Shown piece by piece: positions 1-5,926 of a stretch of 6,195 nucleotides of DNA (within the stretch, counting starts at the first letter, position 1; the number at the start of each line of letters is the position of its first letter). A program made the translations under genes and the position numbers. This DNA is from Thermogladius sp. GTDB lineage: Archaea > Thermoproteota > Thermoprotei_A > Sulfolobales > Desulfurococcaceae. The stretch lies in NCBI GenBank assembly GCA_009904025.1, contig WYEE01000116.1, positions 1-6,195 on the forward strand, written 5' to 3'. The notes beneath the pieces are model-generated. The model made no database searches. It was not told where the DNA came from and saw nothing but the letters and a program-made list of their open reading frames with translations.

Positions 1-670
1 TGTTCATGATCAAGAGACTCGCCTTGTAGTCTAGGGTCTCGCCTGTTATTATCCTGAAACTATCCTGTAATATCCCCTGAACACTGTGTATTATGAACAC
101 CGTGAGAATAAGTGTGAAAAGTATCTCGAGAGCAACACTGCCGGTAATCGAGGAGACTAGTATGCCGACGGTCGCTGCAACACTGGCTACAGAGTCCATC
201 AACGCATGCGTCGACTCGTATCTAAGTAGCTCAACCCCCTGCCTCCCGTAGCTACTCCTCAAATTAAAGTAGGATGTTAGTGTGATAGCGATACCCACCC
301 CTGTTGCTATACTAGTGTAAGCGTTCACCCCCGGACCCTTCGACCCATTTAACACTCCATTCAAGTACGAGTATAGGTTGTAGAAATAAACGCCCAAGAT
401 GGAGAGAGCTAGAATAAGCCCGAGCGTTGACTCGACGAATACCACGCCAAGCGGATATCTCCTACTAACCCTGCTTGCAAGGTATATTCCTACGAGTAAG
501 GTCAGCTCTAGCAGTGAATCCATCACCCAATGAATGAAATCCGTGTATAGAATAATGTTGTTGTAAAATACCACGAAGATCAAGTCGGTTGTAACCCCAG
601 CGAGGTCGAGGAGGAAAGAGTATGCCATGGACTTACTCGCCATTCTAAGCCTGCTAGCCAAGTCGGCCAT
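1..670 (-). CDS. Cation diffusion facilitator (CDF) family divalent metal transporter, 3' end cut off by window edge
   Basis: Translating the minus strand from ATG at 670 gives 223 residues with no stop before the window edge, so the C-terminus, including any cytoplasmic metal-sensing domain, is missing. The protein is very hydrophobic, with about five or six membrane spans. Two motifs place it in the CDF family. One is HxxxD in the second span (H47-W-V-M-D51), followed by a short loop with YPLG at 72-75. The other is HxxxD in the fifth span (H155-A-L-M-D159), within a RYESTHALMDSVAS stretch. In known CDF proteins these four residues form the transport site, which exports a divalent metal in exchange for protons. 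His in span 2 is typical of zinc-selective members, so zinc is the likeliest substrate (inference). There is no His-rich loop between spans 4 and 5. ATG 670 is the first ATG after a plausible promoter; a GGTGG sits only 2 bases upstream, a tight spacing. In-frame GTG codons lie just upstream at 676 and 679. Confidence 0.85.
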   Translation of the reverse strand, partial: MADLASRLRMASKSMAYSFLLDLAGVTTDLIFVVFYNNIILYTDFIHWVMDSLLELTLLVGIYLASRVSRRYPLGVVFVESTLGLILALSILGVYFYNLYSYLNGVLNGSKGPGVNAYTSIATGVGIAITLTSYFNLRSSYGRQGVELLRYESTHALMDSVASVAATVGILVSSITGSVALEILFTLILTVFIIHSVQGILQDSFRIITGETLDYKASLLIMN

Positions 671-683
671 AACCACCACAACC

Positions 684-713
684 AGCCGGTTATCTCTTTA
701 GTTGAGCCGGTTA
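684..713 (-). repeat. Pair of 9-base direct repeats at the CDF gene promoter, candidate operator
   Basis: The 9-mer TAACCGGCT (minus strand) occurs at 713-705 and again at 692-684. The copies are 21 bases apart start to start, with a 12-base spacer. They lie between the candidate TATA box (724-732) and the start codon (670), and flank the predicted transcription start near 701. Two turns of helix between identical half-sites is the arrangement expected for a dimeric or tandem-bound regulator. The proximal copy also sits in an imperfect palindrome, AACC-N4-GGTT. The binding role is inferred; the repeats are seen directly. Confidence 0.5.
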
Positions 714-723
714 AGGCGCCCGC

Positions 724-732
724 ATAAAAATA
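724..732 (-). promoter_or_regulatory. Candidate TATA box for the CDF transporter gene
   Basis: The minus strand reads TATTTTTAT here. It lies in the 105-base gap between the coaBC stop and the CDF start. A box centred near 728 predicts transcription starting around 701, giving a leader of about 30 bases before ATG 670. The same T-run could also help terminate coaBC transcription; I cannot separate these roles. If it is a promoter, the CDF gene can be expressed independently of coaBC although both lie on the same strand. Confidence 0.45.
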
Positions 733-775
733 TCGCAGACTCCTTCAAAATAGTTAGTGTAGAGCCACTTATATC

Positions 776-2002
776 TCAACCGCCACGCTTAATTTCCCTC
801 GAGACGAAATCCACTATCTCCCGTGAAATAGTGTATTTGTGCGTCATGCCCATTCTTCTCACATCCATCCTGGAAACCAGTATTGCGTCCAAATGGCTTT
901 CAGAGAAGCCGGCTCCTTTTGTCAAGGCGTTGTGTGCTACAACCAGGTCGACCCCGTATTCATCCAGCTTCCTCTTAGCTCTCTCAACTAGTTCTTCGCC
1001 CGAGGCCGTTTCAGCAGCGAACCCAACCGTGATTCTCGGCCTGGTACTAGTGGATTTAATCACTTTCTCCGTGGGTACAAGCGTAACCACAAGCCGCTCG
1101 GTTGAGGCTGAGGGTATCTTGGATTCCCTGACCTCAAGTGGTTTGAAATCGGCTGGCGCAGCCGCGAAGATCGCGGCGTCGTATTTGTATTTACTTGTCA
1201 GCTCTCTAACCAGGGAGGCCATCTCGCTTGTTGTTTCAGCGTAATATCTAGCTGTGTTGTATGGTGCTTGAACACTCATCCTACCGTGAACAATGTCGAC
1301 GAGTGCTCCTCTACACGCTGCCTCTCTAGCTACTAGAACGCCCATTAAGCCGCTGCTAGGGTTTGTAATCGCTCTCACAGGGTCTATCTTCTCAAGTGTT
1401 GCCCCGGCTGTCACAAGTATACGAGCCCCCTGGAGGTCAAGGCCCCGGTTCGCTACTGCGTCGATGCAGTGTGCTAGGTCGGGGATAGGGGGATACTTAG
1501 CTTTACCCTCCTCTATAAACGGCTTTATGATTATTGCGCCGTAGCCTCGGAGAGTTTCTTCAACCCTCTTGTACTGAGGTGAATTATAGAGCCGTATGTT
1601 CATGGCGGGAACTAAGACCAGGGGCTTCCCATCCCCCATCATAGTGGTGGCCGTGAGCGGTAGAAGCTCGTCTAGGATGCCGCTCACGATCTTACCCATT
1701 GTATTCAGGGTTGCTGGCGCCACCACCATTATATCACCCCATTTAGCCAGATCTATGTGCTCTGTTCTACCAGTCGACTCGACAAGAGGCTCCCAGCCGG
1801 TAGCCCAGTACACCAGGTCCAGCCCGATGAGCCTCGTCGAGGCCCTCGTCATCACTACCCTCACGCTGGCCCCCATCCTAATCAACTCCCGCGCTAGGTC
1901 TATTGAGCGGTATATTGAGCTACTAGCGGTTAAACCGAGGACTATCCTCCTCCCTCTCAGAGGCGTTGTCTCCCTGGGCTTCAGCTCCTCGGGTAAGCCC
2001 AA
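776..2002 (-). CDS. coaBC: Bifunctional phosphopantothenoylcysteine decarboxylase / phosphopantothenate-cysteine ligase (CoaBC, Dfp)
   Basis: This 408-residue protein catalyses two steps of coenzyme A synthesis: CTP-dependent joining of cysteine to 4'-phosphopantothenate, then flavin-dependent decarboxylation to 4'-phosphopantetheine. The N-terminal CoaC flavoprotein domain (about 17-185) shows the nucleotide fold start GRRIVLGLTASSS, a probable catalytic His82 in EHIDLAKWGD, APATLNTMGKIVSGI (95-109) and PAMN (132-135). The C-terminal CoaB domain (about 188-405) shows ILVTAGATLEKIDPVRAITN followed by PSSG (195-218), AAPADF (281-286), SKI (294-296) and VGFAAET (326-332). The usual CoaC Cys-Gly clamp with GRM is absent; EEGKAKYPPIPDLAHC (164-179) stands in its place. 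The length is typical for the fused enzyme. The start is TTG at 2002, directly after an in-frame stop, with GGTGG at 2012-2008 as ribosome binding site. It is divergent from the acetyltransferase gene. Confidence 0.95.
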   Translation of the reverse strand: MGLPEELKPRETTPLRGRRIVLGLTASSSIYRSIDLARELIRMGASVRVVMTRASTRLIGLDLVYWATGWEPLVESTGRTEHIDLAKWGDIMVVAPATLNTMGKIVSGILDELLPLTATTMMGDGKPLVLVPAMNIRLYNSPQYKRVEETLRGYGAIIIKPFIEEGKAKYPPIPDLAHCIDAVANRGLDLQGARILVTAGATLEKIDPVRAITNPSSGLMGVLVAREAACRGALVDIVHGRMSVQAPYNTARYYAETTSEMASLVRELTSKYKYDAAIFAAAPADFKPLEVRESKIPSASTERLVVTLVPTEKVIKSTSTRPRITVGFAAETASGEELVERAKRKLDEYGVDLVVAHNALTKGAGFSESHLDAILVSRMDVRRMGMTHKYTISREIVDFVSREIKRGG

Positions 2003-2063
2003 TTAAGCCACCGTAAAATACATTATTTTGCTGGAGCGTATTTATTGTTGAAGGTGTTCAGCG
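2003..2063. promoter_or_regulatory. Divergent promoter region between coaBC and the acetyltransferase gene
   Basis: This 61-base gap must hold the promoters for both divergent genes. For coaBC, the minus strand has AATAAATA near 2045-2038, which predicts a start near 2015, just upstream of the GGTGG ribosome binding site at 2012-2008. For the acetyltransferase, CATTATTTT (2021-2029) predicts a start near 2052, just at the AAGGTG ribosome binding site (2051-2056). TATTTATT (2039-2046) is a second candidate that would give an almost leaderless message. With boxes this close, the two polymerases would compete or be co-regulated (inference). Confidence 0.5.
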
Positions 2064-2615
2064 ATGAAGCTCGAGAAAACAAGTAAGCCATCTGTGGAGG
2101 AGCTGGTTGAGGAGGCTAAGAGGCGGTTGGAGGTGGAGGCCCCTAATTACGTTGTAAGACCGGCTTCCAGAGAGGATGTGAAACAAGTTATAGAAGTAAA
2201 CATGGTCACGCTCCCAGAGCACTACCCCGACGAATTCTTCTACGAGCTCTACGAGGAGTACGGTAAAGCATTCTACGTTGCTGTAGATCAAGGAGGTAGG
2301 GTGGTGGGATACGTGATGAGCAGGGTTGAATGGAAGCCGGGTTTCTTCAGGCATTTCATTGTGAGAAGCGGGCATATTGTGAGTATTGGGGTGCTGAAGG
2401 AGCATAGGGGTAGGAGTCTGGGTTTCGCATTAATGACCCAAAGCCTATTCAGCTTGAAGAACGAGTATAAATGTGAGGAGACATACCTCGAGGTGAGGGT
2501 TTCAAACCAGCCCGCCATCAATCTCTACAAGAAGCTTGGATACGAGGTTGTCAAGGTGGCGAGGGGCTACTACCTAGACGGCGAGGATGCGTATATCATG
2601 GCCCGGCCTCTGTAG
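2064..2615 (+). CDS. GNAT-family N-terminal acetyltransferase, archaeal Ard1/NAT (RimI-like) type
   Basis: The 183-residue protein resembles the Sulfolobus Ard1-type enzyme, which transfers acetyl from acetyl-CoA to protein N-termini, as recalled from that family. Shared signatures are TLPEHYP (49-55) in the substrate-binding helix region, GHIVSIGVLKEHR (103-115), the acetyl-CoA pyrophosphate loop RGRSLG (115-120), YLEVRVSNQPAINLYKKLGY (141-160) and the C-terminal GEDAYIMARPL (173-183). Two things differ from the usual pattern. There is an N-terminal extension of about 28 charged residues with a likely helix (VEELVEEAKRRLEVE, 11-25), and the conserved Gly of the R-x-x-G-x-G/A loop is Ser118. 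ATG 2064 is supported by AAGGTG at 2051-2056, seven bases upstream, which favours the extension being real. It acts in the cytosol, possibly co-translationally. The next gene, asnS, follows after 57 bases with its own promoter. Confidence 0.9.
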   Translation: MKLEKTSKPSVEELVEEAKRRLEVEAPNYVVRPASREDVKQVIEVNMVTLPEHYPDEFFYELYEEYGKAFYVAVDQGGRVVGYVMSRVEWKPGFFRHFIVRSGHIVSIGVLKEHRGRSLGFALMTQSLFSLKNEYKCEETYLEVRVSNQPAINLYKKLGYEVVKVARGYYLDGEDAYIMARPL

Positions 2616-2627
2616 GTGGGCTAGTTA

Positions 2628-2635
2628 TTTTTAAA
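2628..2635 (+). promoter_or_regulatory. TATA box of asnS
   Basis: TTTTTAAA here is a close match to the crenarchaeal TATA consensus. Centred near 2631, it predicts transcription from about 2658, leaving a leader of about 15 bases that includes the GAGGG ribosome binding site at 2662-2666. This placement excludes the TTG at 2655 as start of asnS because it would lie upstream of the message. Confidence 0.65.
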
Positions 2636-2641
2636 CACGTA

Positions 2642-2653
2642 TAGTTTAAACTA
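2642..2653. repeat. Perfect 12-base palindrome in the asnS promoter, candidate operator
   Basis: TAGTTTAAACTA is its own reverse complement. It lies between the TATA box (2628-2635) and the predicted transcription start near 2658. A protein bound here could block polymerase loading. The central TTTAAA could alternatively act as a second TATA box giving a leaderless message starting at ATG 2673. The regulatory role is inferred; A/T-rich palindromes also arise by chance. Confidence 0.4.
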
Positions 2654-2661
2654 ATTGAGAA

Positions 2662-2666
2662 GAGGG
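2662..2666 (+). promoter_or_regulatory. asnS: Ribosome binding site deciding the asnS start
   Basis: GAGGG ends seven bases before the ATG pair at 2673/2676, an ideal spacing. The upstream in-frame TTG at 2655 has no such motif before it. The site therefore favours ATG 2673, though ATG 2676 cannot be excluded. Confidence 0.6.
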
Positions 2667-2672
2667 CTGGCG

Positions 2673-3971
2673 ATGATGTATCAACCGATCAAACAGCTTC
2701 TAAGCGAGGATAATGTCGGGAGAAGAGTCTGCCTGAGGGGTTGGATTTACCGTCGGAGTGTTGTAGGCGGGAAGGCGTTTGTCAGAGTAAGGGACTCGAC
2801 AGGGGTAATCCAGGTGGTTGTAGACGAGTCTAACCTAGGTGGGGAGCTCGTTAAAACCCTTAAAGATATTGGCCTAGAGGCGAGCGTAGAGGCGTGTGGA
2901 ACACTGGTTAAACAGCCTAAGGCTCCAACAGGCTTCGAAGTAATAGCCGATTACTTCAATATCGTGGGGTCTAGTAGGGATTTCCCTATTAAGGGTGGGG
3001 AGGGCGTCGAATACCTTTTAGACAACAGGCATCTAATGCTCAGGAGCCCGAAGTATACTGCGATATGGAAGATCAAGCATACAATCCTCGAAGCCAGTAG
3101 GGAGTGGTTTAACAGGAACGGTTGGTGGGAGGTCACACCCCCAATACTCACAGCCTCGGCGTGTGAGGGTGGAGCAACATTGTTCCCTGTCCAATACTTC
3201 GATAAAGTAGCATACTTGAGCCAGAGCGCCCAGCTCTACCTTGAAGTGATGATCTTCAGCCTGGAGAAGGTTTGGAGCCTTACCCCCAGCTTCAGGGCGG
3301 AGCAGAGTAGGACGAGGAGGCATCTCGCTGAGTACTGGCACCTAGAGGCTGAGGCGGCTTGGTACGATATGAACGATATGATGAAGGTGGCCGAGGAGCT
3401 CGTAGCCCATATCGTCAGCAAGGTGTTAGAGGAGAGGAGGAGTGAACTAGAGCTCCTAGGCCGCAATACCGAATTGTTGAAGAAGGCTGTTGAAACCCCC
3501 TACCCTAGGATCAAGTATGATGAGGCTATTGAAATACTCCAGAAGAAGGGTTTAAACGTCCAGTGGGGAGCCGACTTAGGCGCCGACGAGGAGAGGGCTC
3601 TAACCCAGGAATACGATAAACCATTCTTTGTAACCCACTTCCCGAAGGAGATCAAGAGTTTCTACATGAAGCTCGACCCCCAGAACCCAAGAGTAGTACT
3701 AGGCTTCGACCTCCTGGCCCCTGAAGGCTACGGCGAGATCATTGGGGGTAGCCAGCGCGAAGACGACTACTCCAAGCTGGTTCAGAGAATCGTTGAAAGC
3801 GGGTACAAGGTTGAGGACTACAAGTGGTACCTTGATTTAAGGAGGTATGGGAGTGTCGTCCACAGCGGCTTTGGGCTAGGCGTGGAGAGAGTCCTCATGT
3901 GGATCGCGGGCTTAGAGCATATAAGGGATGCAACACCGTTTCCAAGGTTCAGGGGTAGGATATACCCGTAG
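2673..3971 (+). CDS. asnS: Asparaginyl-tRNA synthetase, class IIb
   Basis: This 432-residue cytosolic enzyme charges tRNA-Asn with asparagine using ATP. An N-terminal OB-fold anticodon-binding domain (about 15-100, with LRGWIYRR and FVRVRDSTGVIQVVV) precedes the class II catalytic core. Motif 1 ends in EVTPPIL (153-159). Motif 2 is FRAEQSRTRRHLAEYWHLEA (207-226). GEIIGGSQRE is at 354-363. Motif 3 is GFGLGVERVLMW (399-410), followed by IRDATPFPR (417-425). The WHLEAE, GGSQRE and RDATPFPR variants distinguish AsnRS from AspRS. The OB-fold excludes the truncated archaeal asparagine synthetase A paralogue. Its presence means Asn-tRNA can be made directly rather than only by Asp-tRNA amidation. 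The length is normal and all motifs are intact. The frame also opens at TTG 2655, which would add six residues, but the TATA box and ribosome binding site favour 2673. The neighbouring acetyltransferase and transporter genes show no functional tie. Confidence 0.96.
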   Translation: MMYQPIKQLLSEDNVGRRVCLRGWIYRRSVVGGKAFVRVRDSTGVIQVVVDESNLGGELVKTLKDIGLEASVEACGTLVKQPKAPTGFEVIADYFNIVGSSRDFPIKGGEGVEYLLDNRHLMLRSPKYTAIWKIKHTILEASREWFNRNGWWEVTPPILTASACEGGATLFPVQYFDKVAYLSQSAQLYLEVMIFSLEKVWSLTPSFRAEQSRTRRHLAEYWHLEAEAAWYDMNDMMKVAEELVAHIVSKVLEERRSELELLGRNTELLKKAVETPYPRIKYDEAIEILQKKGLNVQWGADLGADEERALTQEYDKPFFVTHFPKEIKSFYMKLDPQNPRVVLGFDLLAPEGYGEIIGGSQREDDYSKLVQRIVESGYKVEDYKWYLDLRRYGSVVHSGFGLGVERVLMWIAGLEHIRDATPFPRFRGRIYP

Positions 3972-3982
3972 AACACAAATCC

Positions 3983-3990
3983 CTATTTAT
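3983..3990 (+). promoter_or_regulatory. Candidate TATA box of the ECF transporter operon
   Basis: CTATTTAT lies in the 49-base gap after asnS. It predicts a transcription start near 4013, seven or eight bases before GTG 4021 and about 17 before TTG 4030. It would drive the three-gene transporter operon separately from asnS. It is the only T/A-rich box in the gap. Confidence 0.5.
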
Positions 3991-4020
3991 CCCGCATGAA
4001 TAGTTATCAATGTCGGCTAG

Positions 4021-4623
4021 GTGGAGCGCTTGAGCAAAGCCAGCGGTGGGGGGAATTTGGGAGTAGTGGCCTCGCTTATAGCTCTCTCGATTATTCTACA
4101 CCTCTTCAACATACCTTTTCCACCAGCCCAGTATCTTCTATTCGACTTCACAGGTATCCCCCTGGCAGTCGCAATGTTCTTCAACGCTAGGGCAACACTG
4201 GTGGTCGGCCTCCCCGTATTCTACATTGGGCTACTGTTATACAGGCCTCAGGACCCGATCGGCCCCTTCATGAAGGTTGTAGCCGAGGGTGTCACAATAC
4301 TGCCTTTCTACATACTTTACAAGAGAGGGTGGTTCAAAGGGAGGTTTAAGGCTGCTGTCTCCACCTTCATCGTAGTCGCCTCAAGGACGATCACGATGCT
4401 CCTCCTCAACATAGCCGTAGACCCATTCTACTTCATGTTGTTTAAGTGGGTTGATACATACAGCCAGGGGCTAGAACTAACTTTCATCGCTTTACCTTAC
4501 ATAGGGCTGTTCAATGTGATCGTGGCAGTATACGTTCCCTGGCTGGCCTTGCCGGTTGTGAGAGAGCTTGAGAAGATAGGGGTTTTAATAGATGCAAAAA
4601 ATACTCAGAGTGAGGGGCCTTAG
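4021..4623 (+). CDS. ECF transporter S component, RibU-like (probable riboflavin-binding subunit)
   Basis: This 200-residue integral membrane protein has about six hydrophobic spans (roughly 12-30, 45-57, 59-75, 87-100, 111-131 and 155-179). S components bind a vitamin at high affinity outside the cell and pass it through with the ATPase and T subunits. The stretch FDFTGIPLAVAMFF (41-54) and GPFMKVVAEGVTILPFYILY (81-100), followed by KR, resemble the substrate-side loops and helix 4 of RibU. LPYIGLFNVIVAV (158-170) is like the late Asn-containing helix of that family. Riboflavin is therefore the best guess, but S components diverge fast and another vitamin is possible. The start is uncertain. 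GTG 4021 follows an in-frame stop directly and has no ribosome binding site. TTG 4030 has GGTGG at 4020-4024, five bases upstream, and would give 197 residues. The last 32 bases overlap the ATPase gene, so the two are translated from one message. Confidence 0.75.
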   Translation: MERLSKASGGGNLGVVASLIALSIILHLFNIPFPPAQYLLFDFTGIPLAVAMFFNARATLVVGLPVFYIGLLLYRPQDPIGPFMKVVAEGVTILPFYILYKRGWFKGRFKAAVSTFIVVASRTITMLLLNIAVDPFYFMLFKWVDTYSQGLELTFIALPYIGLFNVIVAVYVPWLALPVVRELEKIGVLIDAKNTQSEGP

Positions 4624-5926
4624 AGTCAGGTATGTTGGAGGGGACTGGGTTCTAAAAGGTCTGAACTTCGAACTAGGGAAAGGCGAGGTTGTTTTAATCA
4701 TAGGGGAGTCCGGGTCTGGGAAGACGACTTTTGTTAGAGCTATCACAGGGCTCGCGGGCAGAGTCTACAATGCTGTTGTAGAGGGTTATATCGAGATATC
4801 GGGTAAGCCTCTGGCGGAATGGGGTTGGGAGGAGGTCAGGGATAAGATCGGCGTGGTGCTTCAAAACCCGAGGGCGACACTGGTATACCCTATCGTCTAC
4901 GACGACTTGATCTCACACGCGTACAGCATTTACGGTTCCGCTGACTCCGCTGAACGAGCTCTAAGTAATGTAACCAAATTATTGAGGATATCCCATCTAC
5001 TCAACAAGCACGTGGACCAGCTGTCTGGGGGCGAGTTGAGGCGGGTCAGCATCGCTAAAGCGCTTTTGTCCAACCCGGAGGTCATAGTACTAGACGAGCC
5101 TTTGATGTGGCTCGACGACAAGGGCATGGAAGAAGTGAGAAAGACTATTGAGATCCTTAAGCTCCACGAGATAAGCGTTGTCGTCTTGGAGCACAGGTAC
5201 AGAAGCTTGGTTGAAGTTGCGGACAGGGTGCTACGCTTGGAGGGCGGGGTGCTGGCCCCTATTGAAAGCCCCCTAGAGGTTGGAGGAGGTTTTACAACAC
5301 TGAAGCAGGCGGTCACCACCCAGGAGGAGAGAGACCCAGTCCTCGAGGTTAGAAATGTTGAGGTGAAAGTCGGTGAGCTCGTTTTAAAGGATATTAGTCT
5401 GAGGATTAGCCGGGGTGAGAAAATAGTTATCTACGGTGGGAACGGTTCGGGTAAGACCACCCTCCTCAGAGTTATAACGGGTGTCATCAAGCCTGCGAAA
5501 GGCGTGGTTAAGAGGAGGGGTGGAATACTCTACATACCTCAGATACCATACTTATACTTCACTGAAACAAGCCTCGTAGACGAGCTGAAACTAGCCGGCC
5601 TACCTGATGCAGGTAAGGCATCGACGGGCAAAACAAGGTTTGACCTAGATAGATCCCCATTCTCTCTCTCCTGGGGTGAGGCGCTGGAGTTCATTGTCGA
5701 AATGGCCTTAGAGTCGAGGAGCGAATTGGTGTTGATGGATGAACCTTTCTCCGGCCTCTCATACACGTCCAGGAAGACCCTTGGGGGGAGACTTCTAGCG
5801 AGCCCTAAAGCTGTTGTCGTAACGGCGAGCAACCGTGAGAACCTGGAGTTCCTTGCTGGTTTCAAACTCCTCGAGCTCAAAGAAGGGCGTCTCGTGGAGA
5901 AAGGCCTGCTAGGTGATCTCCGTTGA
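4592..5926 (+). CDS. ECF transporter energy-coupling ATPase with two fused ABC domains (EcfA-EcfA' / CbiO-type)
   Basis: The 444-residue protein holds two ABC ATPase domains that would power vitamin uptake from the cytosolic face of the membrane. Domain 1 (about 3-225) has Walker A GESGSGKTT (38-46), Q-loop Q91 in LQNPR, signature LSGGELRR (144-151), Walker B VIVLDEP (164-170), D-loop WLD and H-loop His201. A linker of about 25 residues leads to domain 2 (about 249-444): Walker A GGNGSGKTT (282-290), Q317 in IPQIPY and Walker B LVLMDEP (379-385). In domain 2 the signature is degenerate (LSWGEAL, 359-365), the D-loop Asp is Ser390, and the H-loop His is missing (TASNRE, 411-416). Most bacterial ECF ATPases are two separate genes; fused forms are known in archaea. 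ATG 4592 overlaps the S gene by 32 bases; an AGGGG at 4578-4582 is a weak ribosome binding site. The stop overlaps the T gene start by TTGA. Context makes an importer far likelier than an exporter. Confidence 0.92.
   Translation: MQKILRVRGLRVRYVGGDWVLKGLNFELGKGEVVLIIGESGSGKTTFVRAITGLAGRVYNAVVEGYIEISGKPLAEWGWEEVRDKIGVVLQNPRATLVYPIVYDDLISHAYSIYGSADSAERALSNVTKLLRISHLLNKHVDQLSGGELRRVSIAKALLSNPEVIVLDEPLMWLDDKGMEEVRKTIEILKLHEISVVVLEHRYRSLVEVADRVLRLEGGVLAPIESPLEVGGGFTTLKQAVTTQEERDPVLEVRNVEVKVGELVLKDISLRISRGEKIVIYGGNGSGKTTLLRVITGVIKPAKGVVKRRGGILYIPQIPYLYFTETSLVDELKLAGLPDAGKASTGKTRFDLDRSPFSLSWGEALEFIVEMALESRSELVLMDEPFSGLSYTSRKTLGGRLLASPKAVVVTASNRENLEFLAGFKLLELKEGRLVEKGLLGDLR
5911..5918 (+). promoter_or_regulatory. 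Strong ribosome binding site for the ECF T gene, inside the end of the ATPase gene
   Basis: AGGTGATC is an extended match to the complement of the archaeal 16S 3' end. It lies four bases before TTG 5923. It supports the non-ATG start of the next gene and suggests efficient re-initiation after the ATPase stop codon at 5924-5926. Confidence 0.7.

Noticed and set aside
702..1244. A 180-codon open frame on the plus strand opposite coaBC, with further frames at 1293-1544 and 1596-2006
   Set aside because: They lie antisense to a fully recognisable coaBC, are low-complexity Ser/Thr-rich and show no family motif. They are by-products of the codon bias of the minus-strand gene.
2058..2521. Minus-strand open frames under the acetyltransferase gene
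   Set aside because: They are fully antisense to a gene with clear GNAT motifs, and their translations resemble nothing.
2655..2672. TTG 2655 as start of asnS
   Set aside because: It lies before the transcription start predicted from the TTTTTAAA box and has no ribosome binding site, while ATG 2673 has GAGGG at good spacing.
2673..3971. AspRS (including a non-discriminating form) or archaeal asparagine synthetase A as alternative product
   Set aside because: WHLEAE, GGSQRE and RDATPFPR are AsnRS variants, and the N-terminal OB-fold is absent from the asparagine synthetase A paralogue.
3972..4020. Riboswitch or attenuator ahead of the probable riboflavin transporter
   Set aside because: The gap is only 49 bases, and the predicted leader is far too short for a known riboswitch such as the FMN element.
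3996..4190. A 64-codon plus-strand frame starting at ATG 3996
   Set aside because: It overlaps the S component in another frame, starts upstream of the predicted transcription start and encodes no hydrophobic or conserved pattern.
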